Source: JABMQB01 sp963677475
Lineage (GTDB): Bacteria > Bacteroidota > Bacteroidia > Bacteroidales > Prolixibacteraceae
NCBI GenBank assembly: GCA_963677475.2
Contig: CAXXQD010000014.1
Coordinates: 62,001-126,000 of the forward strand
Reading direction: 5' to 3'
DNA length: 64,000 nt
Positions 9,556-19,175 of the stretch are shown here, one piece after another (position 1 is the stretch's first letter; each line of letters begins with the position of its first letter). The notes beneath the pieces were generated by a model that was not told the DNA's origin, did not search any database, and worked only from the letters and a program-made list of their open reading frames with translations. Both the position numbers and the translations under genes were made by a program.

Positions 9556-11217
9556 ATGAAAAAAGCAATAAAATATATATTTCTGATAGCTGCTTTAGTT
9601 ACGGGAGTCTTGGTTTATAACTCCTGTACCAACTTTGAAAAGGAGTACGAAGCTGACCTGGTAAAATATCCCGAAATTACCATTGCAGACTTCAGCCCAA
9701 AATCGGGAAGGCCTGGAGAACAAGTTACCATCACTGGAACCAACTTTGGTGATTATTCCGAAGCAGCATCTATTTCTTTTAATGGTGTATTGGCTAACGA
9801 TATTGTGAGTTATGCCGATCAACAAATTGTGGCACGTGTTCCTGCCGATGCCGGAACAGGTTTTATTTCGGTGGCCGTTTGGACACATTTAAAAGAATTT
9901 ACTGAAGAGTTTACTTTTGTTCCTGGTGCAAAAATTACCAGCCTTTCTCCTTCAGAAGGCGAAGCTGGTGATGAAATAACCATAAAAGGGGAATCGTTTG
10001 GTTCAAATGCAAGCGATGTTACCGTTTATTTTGAAAATGGAGAAGGTGGAATTGAAGCAGAAGTAGTTTCCGTTACTGATACTGAAATAAAGGTAATTGT
10101 TCCCGATGGTGGTATAACAGGGGCAATTCGCCTGGAAGTTGGACCTCAAAGTATTGTTGGACCTGTATTTACTTTCCCCTTCGCACCAATTGAATTTATG
10201 TTTGATACACCAGGTGATGCTGAAGGGTGGACTACTTCTCATAGCTCAACTTCGACAGTAAACTTTGGAGTGGTAAGGGCCTCTTATAACATGGGTGCCT
10301 CAAAACGCCGGGCTGATTTTGCACACACTGGTGGAATGACGGTACATGCGGGAGTATATCCAATTGTTGCAATCCGTATTATAGACAAGCCGGCCAGTGG
10401 TAACTTTATTTTTGATACCAATCTTGGTAAATACAAAAACGGATCGAACAACTGGGAAGGTATTATAAAAGACAATATTTATTATTACGACTTACGAAAT
10501 ACCTTCGGAGCCGACAACACCTTGTCGCAAACAGAAGAAACAACATTAACAACCTTTCAGTGGAAAGTAGCAGATATAACTACTGACGAGAAAAATTATT
10601 TTGTTGATTGGGTAAAATCATTCTCAAGTGTTGCTGAACTGGAAGCTTTTGTTGCAGAGCAACACCTTGGACAAAGAAACTATGGTTTTACTGAGGAAAA
10701 AACAGTAACGCCTGATGTGCTGGGAGATTGGATCGGAAGACTCAACCAGCCAGGAACCACTACAGTTATTGAAGATGGTTATGAAAAAGTAACCTTTGAA
10801 ACACCATCTGATGGTTCTTCAAAAGTAAGGGCCGACTTCAATTACTCTCATGGTGGCGATTGGGGGATGCCAGGAAGCGGAATAAAACAGGCACCTTGGC
10901 AATATTCACCGGAATATCCTATTTATGCCATAAAGCTTCATTTTGTACAAAGTGATGGTTCATTGGGAGGACCTCGTCCTGCACAGGGTACTGTAAAATA
11001 CGACCGACTGGGTAATTTCGATAATACCTATGCCGATTCGCACAATGTACTTTGGGTAGATGGCTCCGGATGGGGTGGTGATGCTCCAAAAACAGAAGGC
11101 TCGTGGTGGGCTGTTGTGATTGCCGATATTCTTTCTGATGAACTAGGATATTGGGTGGATTGGCACCGTACCTACCGTTCAGTTGAAGAGATGGAATTTT
11201 ATCTTGGAATAGAATAG
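9556..11217 (+). CDS. TIG-domain surface glycan-binding lipoprotein with duplicated C-terminal module
   Basis: This 553-residue protein occupies the SusE/SusF position, third gene after susCD. It has a lipoprotein signal with Cys24 (VYNSC). Two IPT/TIG immunoglobulin-like domains follow: residues 40-125, starting ITIADFSPKSG, and 126-205, starting ITSLSPSEGEAG, each with a G-(T/E)-x-F-G motif. The rest is two related beta-rich units (about 210-370 and 400-553). Both contain a (K)RADF-(A/N)-H/S motif, a YPI(V/Y)AI(R/K) strand and a closing VDW segment, which suggests an internal duplication resembling DUF4979-type glycan-binding modules. The protein is probably anchored on the outer surface, where it binds the target polysaccharide. 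Function is inferred from position and domains; the exact binding-module family is uncertain. Confidence 0.8.
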   Translation: MKKAIKYIFLIAALVTGVLVYNSCTNFEKEYEADLVKYPEITIADFSPKSGRPGEQVTITGTNFGDYSEAASISFNGVLANDIVSYADQQIVARVPADAGTGFISVAVWTHLKEFTEEFTFVPGAKITSLSPSEGEAGDEITIKGESFGSNASDVTVYFENGEGGIEAEVVSVTDTEIKVIVPDGGITGAIRLEVGPQSIVGPVFTFPFAPIEFMFDTPGDAEGWTTSHSSTSTVNFGVVRASYNMGASKRRADFAHTGGMTVHAGVYPIVAIRIIDKPASGNFIFDTNLGKYKNGSNNWEGIIKDNIYYYDLRNTFGADNTLSQTEETTLTTFQWKVADITTDEKNYFVDWVKSFSSVAELEAFVAEQHLGQRNYGFTEEKTVTPDVLGDWIGRLNQPGTTTVIEDGYEKVTFETPSDGSSKVRADFNYSHGGDWGMPGSGIKQAPWQYSPEYPIYAIKLHFVQSDGSLGGPRPAQGTVKYDRLGNFDNTYADSHNVLWVDGSGWGGDAPKTEGSWWAVVIADILSDELGYWVDWHRTYRSVEEMEFYLGIE

Positions 11218-11224
11218 TAATCAT

Positions 11225-11249
11225 AACCGGCTGCCAAAAGCAGCCGGTT
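11225..11249 (+). terminator. Hairpin between the sus genes and the enzyme genes
   Basis: The 9-bp perfect stem AACCGGCTG / CAGCCGGTT has a 7-nt loop and is followed by a T-rich but interrupted tail. It begins 8 bp after the TIG-lipoprotein stop. It may act as a partial terminator that lowers expression of the downstream enzymes relative to susCD, or as an RNA-stabilising stem. Confidence 0.55.
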
Positions 11250-11301
11250 AATTCTTCTTAATTTCTTACTGTGGATATAGGAGTTAAAATAACAAGTAGA
11301 T

Positions 11302-12582
11302 ATGAAAAAGGTTGAAATAAGGATTTTGGTGTTGGTACTAGCTGTTCTGGTTAACACTGCATTTTTCTATGGGTGCGAGAATGATTCTCCAATTGATCCT
11401 CCTATAGATGAAGAAGAACCGGAAGAGCACGATGAAGGATTTCCTATCGATGAAAACAAAACTTTTGTTCACCCAGGGCTGCTGCATTCGCAAGAAGATT
11501 TTAATTGCATGAAAGAAAAGGTAAGCACTAACGAGGTACCATGGATTGATGGTTGGAATAAATTAATTGCAAATTCACATGCAAATTTGAATTACAATCC
11601 TAATCCAACAATAAAATTGATTCGTGGTGGAAACTCTCTCGAAGAGCCGGAAGCCGATAATTACAGCCGTGCAATGAACGACGTTGCGGCAGCCTATCAG
11701 TTAGCAATTCGATGGAAAATATCCGGTGAAACGGCTTATGCAGATAAGGCAGTACAAATATTGAATGCATGGGCCTCAACATGTAAAGAAATTACAGGCA
11801 ACTCAAACAAAGCACTTGGGGCAGGTATTTACGGATACCAGTTTGCCAACGCTGCCGAAATTTTACGCGATTACGAAGGGTGGAATGCAAACGATTTTAT
11901 AGCATACAAACAATGGATGTTGGATGTTTTTTACCCCGTTAGCAAAGAGTTTCTTGACGGACATTATGGCACCTGTATCACACATTATTGGGCCAACTGG
12001 GATTTATGCAATCTTGCCAATCTTATGGCTATAGCTGTGTTAACGGATGATGCTTCCATTTACAATGAAGCAATTTCCTACCTCGTAGATGATAACGATT
12101 CCAAAGGTAACGGGCAATTAAAAAAGGCTGTGTACTATATTCATATAGATGGATTGGGACAATTACAGGAAAGTGGCCGCGATCAGGGGCATGCTTTGCT
12201 TTGTATAGGTTTTTTAGGTGAAATTTGTGAAATGGCTTGGACTCAAGGCGATGATTTGTATGGCTTTGATGATAACCGCGTATTGAAAGGGGCAGAATAT
12301 GCTGCCCGCTACAACTTTAATTTAGGGAGTGTATTTTTTGAACCTTATAATAATTGCGATAACGTTAACCATTCGGTTATCAGTGATGTTGGCCGTGGCG
12401 GAAGCCGTCCGATTTGGGAGTTAATTTATAACCACTACGTAAAACGTAAAAATTTGACAGCTCCCAATGTTGAAATTGCTGCACGCTTGCATCGTCCCGA
12501 AGGAGGCGGGGGTGACTATGGTCCAAACAGTGGCGGATTTGATTCGCTCGGATTTGGAACACTGCTTTTTTCGTTAGATTAA
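11302..12582 (+). CDS. Alginate-lyase-superfamily polysaccharide lyase, lipoprotein
   Basis: This 426-residue protein has a lipoprotein signal (FFYGCEND) and an acidic linker rich in Pro, Asp and Glu. An (alpha/alpha)-toroid lyase domain of the Alginate_lyase type (PF05426) follows, from about residue 55. Supporting motifs are HPGLLHSQEDF at the domain start, THYWANWDLCNLANL (Asn/His region of the active cleft) and QESGRDQGHALLCIGFLGE, the family's ESGRDQxH motif. Members of this fold cleave uronic-acid polymers by beta-elimination, acting on alginate, glucuronan or related polymers; PL38 is a possible family. The beta-eliminated product would feed the GH88 encoded next. It is probably surface- or periplasm-facing. 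The family call is good; the substrate is not determined. Confidence 0.78.
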   Translation: MKKVEIRILVLVLAVLVNTAFFYGCENDSPIDPPIDEEEPEEHDEGFPIDENKTFVHPGLLHSQEDFNCMKEKVSTNEVPWIDGWNKLIANSHANLNYNPNPTIKLIRGGNSLEEPEADNYSRAMNDVAAAYQLAIRWKISGETAYADKAVQILNAWASTCKEITGNSNKALGAGIYGYQFANAAEILRDYEGWNANDFIAYKQWMLDVFYPVSKEFLDGHYGTCITHYWANWDLCNLANLMAIAVLTDDASIYNEAISYLVDDNDSKGNGQLKKAVYYIHIDGLGQLQESGRDQGHALLCIGFLGEICEMAWTQGDDLYGFDDNRVLKGAEYAARYNFNLGSVFFEPYNNCDNVNHSVISDVGRGGSRPIWELIYNHYVKRKNLTAPNVEIAARLHRPEGGGGDYGPNSGGFDSLGFGTLLFSLD

Positions 12583-12704
12583 TTTACTAAAAACACATAT
12601 TCAATTTACACTCAAATACAATAGGATCAATAAAGATAGGAGATAGTTTTATAGAAGAGGTTTGTTGTAAAAACAAGCTGAATACTAGTTAGTTTAGTTA
12701 GGAT

Positions 12705-12737
12705 AAAGGGGCGTCCGTTTCTTGGATGCCCTCTTTA
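12705..12737 (+). terminator. Hairpin in the 211-bp gap after the lyase gene
   Basis: AAAGGGGCGTCC pairs with GGATGCCCTCTTT (one G-T pair and one bulge) around a 7-nt loop. There is no long T tail. It is either a weak terminator or a processing stem within the PUL transcript. Confidence 0.4.
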
Positions 12738-12793
12738 AACTGAGGTATTCTTTCTGTAAAAAGGAAGATATGAATGAATAAAATGGTTAGAAG

Positions 12794-14001
12794 ATGATTA
12801 AGAAATTGGCATATGGGTTTGTTGTGATGGCATTTGTAGTGGCATGCGCATCCCCTAAAGCAAATACGGATACATTTCAAACAGGTAAGTTATTAGATTA
12901 TGCAGTCAAAAAAACCATTGTTACAATGAATAGCCTGAACGTTGCAGATAGCTTGCCCAGAAATATTTACAATACTCAAAATGAATGGAATAAGGTGGGA
13001 ATACACGACTGGACTAGTGGCTTTTGGCCGGGTATTTTATGGTTAGCATATGAAACAACTGGCAATCAGGATATTTTGGATAATGCCCGAAAATATTCAG
13101 AACCACTAAAAGGTATTCTAAAAGTTCCGGTCGAAAATCACGACTTAGGCTTTATGTTATTCTGTAGCATGGGTAATGGAAATAGGTTAATTAAAAATGA
13201 GGATTATAAAAATACACTTTTATCAGCAGCCGATTCACTGGTTACGCTTTATAATCCGAAAGTTGGGACTATTTTGTCGTGGCCTGTTATGACCAAACAG
13301 ATGAATTGGCCTCACAACACCATCATTGATAATATGATTAATCTTGAGTTGTTGTTTTGGGCGGCAAAAAATGGTGGAGATCAGCGATTATACAACATTG
13401 CAGTTAAACATGCCGAAACATCCATGAATACTTTGATCAGAGCGGATTATTCTACCTTTCATGTGGCTGTCTATGATACGACTGACGGGCACTTTATGAA
13501 GGGTGTAACCCACCAGGGATATGCAGATAGCTCAATGTGGGCGCGTGGACAAGGCTGGGGAATTTATGGTTTATACCATGACATATCGCGAGACAGGCGA
13601 TCAACGTTTCTTGGATGTGGCTATGAAGCTTGCTGATAAATTTTTAGAACGCTTACCCCGATGATGGAATTCCTTATTGGGATTTTGATGATCCAGCAAT
13701 CCCAAATGCCCCTAAAGATGCATCGGCGGCATGTGTCGCTTCATCGGGGCTGTTAGAATTGTCAACTTTTATAACTGACGAAAAACTTAAAGCTAAATAC
13801 AAAGATGCGGCTGTGAAAATGCTAAGTGTATTATCAACCGACAAGTATTTGGCAAACGATGAAAATCAGGCTTTTTTGTTGCATTCTACAGGGCACCACC
13901 CAATTGGTTCAGAAATAGATGCATCAATTATTTATGCCGATTATTATTATTTTGAAGCTTTGCTCCGGTTAAAAAAAATTAACGAAAACGGCAAATTATA
14001 A
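12794..14001 (+). pseudogene. GH88 unsaturated uronyl hydrolase, interrupted by two frameshifts
   Basis: As read, the first frame stops at 13636 (280 codons), and the last part lies in the original frame plus two. Deleting one T from the TTT at 13570-13572 and one C from the CCCC at 13656-13659 restores a continuous 401-residue GH88 lipoprotein (Cys18). Its motifs are the HDWTSGFWPG and NHDLGFM segments (the two catalytic Asp residues of unsaturated glucuronyl hydrolases) and SMWARGQGW. The repaired junctions read IYGYTMTYRETGDQRF and ERLPDDGIPYWDFD, as expected for the family. GH88 hydrolyses the unsaturated uronic acid left by polysaccharide lyases, which matches the neighbouring lyases. 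Both changes add one base in a homopolymer, so consensus errors are as likely as real decay. Confidence 0.85.
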
Positions 14002-14046
14002 ATGCTTGCCAGTTATGTTTATCATTAAATTGAAGGTAATTAATAA

Positions 14047-15480
14047 ATGTTTAAAGCCATTTCCATAAAACTATTCTTATTTGTTCAAAGTATAATTTGT
14101 CCAATACCGGCATTTGCTCAAAATAGTTTAGAAATATATCCTTCACCTGAAGGGGCATTGCTAAACAATTTGTTTAAAGTCCAAATAAGGGTACCTGAAG
14201 GAAATTGGCAAGAGATTCCTGTTTATCTGATAAAAGTAGATGAGGTAAGAGGAAGTAAGCATCATGTTGAAAACGCTTCAATGAGTTATTTTGATTTCTC
14301 TAGTGAAGTGGAGGTAAAAGTTACATTGAATGAGGGAGTGATTGAAGAAGCAAAAGTGCGCCCATTGTCAACAAAAATTCAACCCAGGCTAAACAAGCAT
14401 TCGATTAGGTTTTCACTAAATGAGCCGCGAAATCTTTCTGTAGAGTTTAACGGCGATATTTTTCATAACCTGCATTTGTTTGCTAATCCGATAATGAAAA
14501 GCGGACCGGATAAAAGCAATTCCGAACTAATTTATTTTGGTCCCGGTATACATGAGTTTGAAAACGAAAAGTTTGAGGTAACTTCTGGTAAAACAGTTTA
14601 TATTGATGGCAGTGCGGTTTTGCGGGGACAGTTATTGGTGCACGATGCACACAATGTAAAAATTATTGGAAGAGGTATGGTTGAGCATACCATAAAAATG
14701 GGAGTTCACATTGCAAACTCAAAAAATGTGTTGGTGGAAGGAATTTTTTGCACGCAATGCGCCATAGGTGGTTCAGACTCTGTTACCATACGAAATGTCA
14801 AAAGTATAAGCTATTATGGTTGGGGCGATGGGATGAATGTATTTGCCAGCAGCAACGTGCTGTATGATAGGGTTTTCTGTAGAAATTCGGATGATTGTAC
14901 AACCGTTTATGCAACCAGAAAAGGTTTTGTCGGTGGATGTAAAAATATTACCATGCAAAACTCAACACTTTGGGCTGATGTAGCGCACCCGATAATGATC
15001 GGAATACATGGCAATAGCGCAAATCCCGACACCATTCAAAATATAACCTACAGAAACATTGATATATTGGACCATAAAGAAATGCAAATTGACTACCAGG
15101 GATGTATGACCATTAATGCCGGAGACAATAATCTAGTAAAAGATGTACTTTTTGAGGATATCCGAGTGGAAGATTTTAGGGAGGGGCAACTTCTAAATCT
15201 TAGGATTTTTTACAATGAGAAATATTGCACAGCACCGGGTTTGGGCATCGAGAATGTAACATTTCGGAATGTTGAGTATAATGGAAATAATGCTAATTTG
15301 TCAATTATAGCAGGTTACAATAAAGAAAGGAAAATTAAGAACCTGGTGTTTGAAAAGTTAAAAATTAACGGTCGTATTATTCATAATGAAATGGAGGGGA
15401 AACCGCCATGGTATAAAACTTCTGATATGGCCCGAATTTTTGTTGGAGAACATGTGGATGTGATCACGTTCATAAAATAG
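14047..15480 (+). CDS. GH28/GH49-like parallel beta-helix glycoside hydrolase
   Basis: This 477-residue protein has a signal peptide ending PAFAQ. A beta-sandwich domain (about 26-145) is followed by a right-handed beta-helix (about 150-475). Putative catalytic residues are the Asp of YGWGDGMNVFAS and the Asp pair of NSDDCTTVY about 20 residues later, plus the His of GIHGN. The spacing of one Asp, then about 20 residues, then Asp-Asp fits both GH28 (polygalacturonases) and GH49 (dextranase/isopullulanase). The N-terminal beta-sandwich is more like GH49. The protein is exported and probably acts as an exo- or endo-hydrolase on a uronic-acid or alpha-glucan-like backbone. It is intact although its neighbours on both sides are frameshifted. 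The fold is certain; the choice of family is open. Confidence 0.75.
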   Translation: MFKAISIKLFLFVQSIICPIPAFAQNSLEIYPSPEGALLNNLFKVQIRVPEGNWQEIPVYLIKVDEVRGSKHHVENASMSYFDFSSEVEVKVTLNEGVIEEAKVRPLSTKIQPRLNKHSIRFSLNEPRNLSVEFNGDIFHNLHLFANPIMKSGPDKSNSELIYFGPGIHEFENEKFEVTSGKTVYIDGSAVLRGQLLVHDAHNVKIIGRGMVEHTIKMGVHIANSKNVLVEGIFCTQCAIGGSDSVTIRNVKSISYYGWGDGMNVFASSNVLYDRVFCRNSDDCTTVYATRKGFVGGCKNITMQNSTLWADVAHPIMIGIHGNSANPDTIQNITYRNIDILDHKEMQIDYQGCMTINAGDNNLVKDVLFEDIRVEDFREGQLLNLRIFYNEKYCTAPGLGIENVTFRNVEYNGNNANLSIIAGYNKERKIKNLVFEKLKINGRIIHNEMEGKPPWYKTSDMARIFVGEHVDVITFIK

Positions 15481-15519
15481 AAATCAGTTAACTTGTTTTT
15501 AGATTAAAGCGATAACGGG

Positions 15520-17187
15520 ATGCATATAAAAGTAGCTATATTTTTCTTATTTGCCTTTTTACTTATTTCGTGTAAACATAAACCGAATAAAAGTAAGAGT
15601 AGAGAGAACGTTCTAACGCATCCCTTATATGTATCGTCAGTTTACATATCCGACAATGGGGATGGAACTTATACCAATCCAGTTTTACAAGCGGACTATT
15701 CTGATCCGGACATTGTACGGGTAAGAAATGATTTTTATATGACTGTTTCCAGTTTTAACAGTTCTCCCGGTTTACCCCTTTTACATTCAAAAGATTTGGT
15801 CAACTGGCAAATTGTAAATTATGCATTGCCGGTATTACCCGAAAAGATTTACGATGCTCCCCAATACAGTAAAGGTGTTTGGGCACCTTGCATCCGCTTT
15901 CACAAAGGCGAGTTTTATATTTATTGGGGAGACCCTGATTTTGGTATTTACATGGTGAAGGCCTCCGACCCACTGTCGGAGTGGGAAAAGCCTGTTCTGG
16001 TTAAAGAGGGCAAAGGAATGATAGATCCCAGCCCACTTTGGGACGAGGATGGAAATGCCTATTTGGTTTCAGCCTGGGCCGGATCAAGAGCCGGTGTAAA
16101 CAGCATACTTACAGTTTGGCGTATGTCGCCCGATGGAACAGAAATTTTGGATAACGGTTATAATATTTATTCAGGGCACGACTATAACCATACCATTGAA
16201 GGACCAAAATTTTACAAGAAAAATGAATACTATTATATCCTGGCGCCTGCCGGTGGGGTAGAACAAGGATGGCAGCTTGCTTTAAGGTCTAAAAATGCAT
16301 TTGGTCCCTACGAGGTGAAAACTGTAATGGCACAGGGAACAACAGATATCAATGGTCCACATCAGGGCGGATACGTTGAAACCCAATCGGGTGAACCCTG
16401 GTTTGTACATTTTCAGGATAATGGGATTTATGGTCGTATTCTTCATCTTAATCCGGTAAGCTGGAAATATAATTGGCCCGTAATGGGTACAGATGAAGAT
16501 GGAAACGGGTGTGGAGAACCGGTTCGCACTTATCAAAAGCCAAATGTTGGAAGAACCTTTCCAATTGTGCATCCTGCAGAAAGCGATGAGTTTAATGGAC
16601 ATTCTCCCGGTTTGCAATGGAGCTGGAATGCCAATAAGAAAGTTACCTGGAGTGTACCTATGCGGGATAAAGGCGTATTGCGTTTGCTTGCTGTTCCTAA
16701 GCCAAAGAATGACGCCACTTTGTGGGATACACCAAATATATTAAGTCAGCGACTGCCTGCCGAAAATTTTAATGCTACAACAAAAGTTAGTCTGAATATT
16801 GAATGGGATGTTTGGCAGGGCAAACAGGCAGGCTTAATTATGTTTGGGAATAATTACGCTTATCTGGCTATTCGGAAAGATACGGAAGGATATTACCTGG
16901 AACAAATACAAAATATTGGCGCCAACATGGAGGGATTGGAACAAAGCGTTGAAAAGAAAAGAATTAAAACCAATACAGCATACTTACGTGTAAAAGTTGA
17001 AGGACCCGAAGCCAAATGCAGTTATTCCTATAGTGAAAATGGCGAACAGTTTTTTCCTATTGGCAAAGAATTTAAGGCTTCCCGTGTATTGTGGAGCAGC
17101 GCAAAGGTTGGAATATTCTGCACTTCTGATCCTGGTTTTAGAAATGGTGGGTATGCAGACTTTGATTGGTTTAGAATAAGTAAATAA
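15520..17187 (+). CDS. GH43 arabinofuranosidase/xylosidase with C-terminal beta-sandwich
   Basis: This 555-residue protein has a lipoprotein signal (LISC). A five-bladed GH43 propeller spans about residues 50-345: ADYSDPDIVRV holds the general base Asp, MIDPSPLWDEDGNAYLV holds the pKa-modulating Asp, and HTIEGPKFYKKN holds the general acid Glu. A concanavalin-like GH43 C2 domain follows (about 360-553, starting ESDEFNGHSPGLQWSWNAN). This order is typical of GH43 subfamily 12 and related beta-xylosidase or alpha-L-arabinofuranosidase enzymes. It probably trims arabinose or xylose side chains in the periplasm or at the surface. It sits 39 bp after the beta-helix hydrolase and 10 bp before GH127, which acts on beta-L-arabinofuranose in characterised members. 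Confidence 0.9.
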   Translation: MHIKVAIFFLFAFLLISCKHKPNKSKSRENVLTHPLYVSSVYISDNGDGTYTNPVLQADYSDPDIVRVRNDFYMTVSSFNSSPGLPLLHSKDLVNWQIVNYALPVLPEKIYDAPQYSKGVWAPCIRFHKGEFYIYWGDPDFGIYMVKASDPLSEWEKPVLVKEGKGMIDPSPLWDEDGNAYLVSAWAGSRAGVNSILTVWRMSPDGTEILDNGYNIYSGHDYNHTIEGPKFYKKNEYYYILAPAGGVEQGWQLALRSKNAFGPYEVKTVMAQGTTDINGPHQGGYVETQSGEPWFVHFQDNGIYGRILHLNPVSWKYNWPVMGTDEDGNGCGEPVRTYQKPNVGRTFPIVHPAESDEFNGHSPGLQWSWNANKKVTWSVPMRDKGVLRLLAVPKPKNDATLWDTPNILSQRLPAENFNATTKVSLNIEWDVWQGKQAGLIMFGNNYAYLAIRKDTEGYYLEQIQNIGANMEGLEQSVEKKRIKTNTAYLRVKVEGPEAKCSYSYSENGEQFFPIGKEFKASRVLWSSAKVGIFCTSDPGFRNGGYADFDWFRISK

Positions 17188-17197
17188 ATGAATAACA

Positions 17198-19144
17198 ATG
17201 ATGAAATTACAAAATATAGTATTGCTGTTCGTATTAGTTTATATTACAGAAATGCTTTCAGCGCAGTCGCATTACCCGGGACAACATATTGAAAAACTAA
17301 CCATAAAAGAGACAGCACCGTTTAAAGCATATGCTTTTGATATGACAGACGTGAAACTTACTGATTCACGGTTTACTGATAATATGGAACGTGAAAGTAA
17401 ATGGATCATGTCGCTTGGGGTGGATCGTTTGCTACATAGTTTCAGAACATCGGCAGGTGTTTATGCCGGTTTGGAAGGTGGTTACGATTTGGTGGAAAAA
17501 CTCGATGGATGGGAATCGCTCGATTGCGAATTACGCGGACATACCACCGGGCATATTCTTTCGGGCTTGGCAATGTTGTACGCCAGTTCCGGAGATGAAA
17601 AGTATAAACTTAAAGCCGACAGCTTGGTGGGAGGTTTAGCCGAAGTACAAACGGCATTGGGCGATAAAGGCTATTTAAGTGCCTTTCCTGAGAACCTGAT
17701 TAACCGGAACATTGCCGGACAAAAAGTGTGGGCGCCATGGTACACTTTGCATAAAATCTACTCAGGATTAATAGACCAGTATCTGTATTGTGATAATCAA
17801 CAGGCATTGGATGTAGTGAAAAAAATGGGAAACTGGGCATACCATAAACTGCAAACTGTTACCCCGGAACAACGAAAAGTGATGATCCGCAACGAATTTG
17901 GCGGAGTTAACGATTCGTTTTACACCCTTTATCAAATTACAGGCGATGAAAAATACAAATGGCTGGGTGAGTTCTTTTACCACGAAGCAGTTCTTGATCC
18001 TCTAAAGTTGGGTGAAGATAACCTGGAAAAAAAGCATGCTAAACACATTTATTCCAAAGCTAATTGGGGTTGTTCGTGCTTATGAATTTGGAGAGTCGGA
18101 AGAATACAAAGAAATAGCTGATTTCTTCTGGCATACTGTAGTCGATCACCACTCTTTTTGCACAGGAAGTAACAGTAATAAAGAGAAGTTTTTCAAACCC
18201 GATCATCAATCGCATTACCTTACAGGCTATACTGGTGAGTCGTGCAATGTGTACAACATGCTGAAGCTTACCCGTCACTTGTTTTGTTTAGAAACCGATC
18301 CTAAACTGGCAGATTATTACGAAACAGCTTTATATAACCACATCCTTGGGCAGCAAGATCCGGAGACGGGAATGATTGCTTATTTCCTCCCGATGTTGCC
18401 AGGTGCTCATAAAGTATATAGCACGGCAGATAGTTCATTCTGGTGCTGTGTTGGTACCGGATTCGAAAATCAGGCAAAATACGGAGAGGCTATCTATTAC
18501 CACAACAACGAAGAATTGTTTGTGAACCTGTTTATTCCCTCCGAGCTTAACTGGGAAGAACAAGGACTGATCCTTCAACAAGAAAGCAGTTTTCCACAGG
18601 AAGGTAAAACCATATTAAAGGTTAAGCTGGAGGAAAGCAAAAAGCTGGTACTAAAAATCCGCTATCCCGGTTGGGCAAGCGCAGGTGTAAAAATCTCAGT
18701 TAACGGCAAAAAAAATCAGGGGTAAAAGAAAAGCCCGGAAGTTACATCGCTATCGACCGGAAGTGGAAAGATGGAGACCTTGTAGAGATTGGATTTCCGA
18801 TGGAATTGATGCTGCACCCTTCAGACAACCCTGATGTTGTTTCAATTACTTATGGTCCATTGGTATTGGCTGCAGAAATGGGAACCGAAGGAATGATAAA
18901 GGGAGCTCCTTTTTCAAATCCCAATTTGCACAACGATTATTACACCTACGATTATAATGTGCCTGAAACACTTACCAACGAACTAAAGGTAAAAGGTGTT
19001 CCGGTAAACGAATGGTTAAAGCCGGTTGAGGGTAAGGTGCTTACTTTTAAAACGGTGAATGCAACGGAAAGCAAAGAATTCACCTTTGTTCCTTTGTTTG
19101 ACCTGCATCAACAGCGTTATAATGTATATTGGAAATTGAAATAG
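17198..19144 (+). pseudogene. GH127 beta-L-arabinofuranosidase-type enzyme, frameshifted twice
   Basis: Three consecutive frames together encode one GH127 (formerly DUF1680) protein of about 648 residues with a signal peptide (MLSAQ). The frame shifts at the AAA of 18041-18043, where removing one A restores KKHANTFIPKLIG, the family's HANTxIPK motif. It shifts again in the A8 run at 18708-18715, after which KEKPGSYIAIDRKWKDGD continues; six or nine A residues would restore it. Zinc and nucleophile residues are all present: Glu and Cys of TGESCNVYN and the Cys pair of SSFWCCVGTG, as in the Cys-nucleophile mechanism of HypBA1. The protein would remove beta-L-arabinofuranose or a similar sugar. 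Catalytic residues are unspoiled, so either very recent inactivation or homopolymer consensus error would explain the breaks. Confidence 0.85.
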
Positions 19145-19175
19145 AAAGAATGTTAGATAAGGAATACTAAGTATA

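Noticed and set aside
18041..18715. Programmed frameshifting as the explanation for the GH127 breaks
   Set aside because: Two shifts in one gene and four in neighbouring genes, without slippery heptamers plus a structure, make programmed recoding unlikely.
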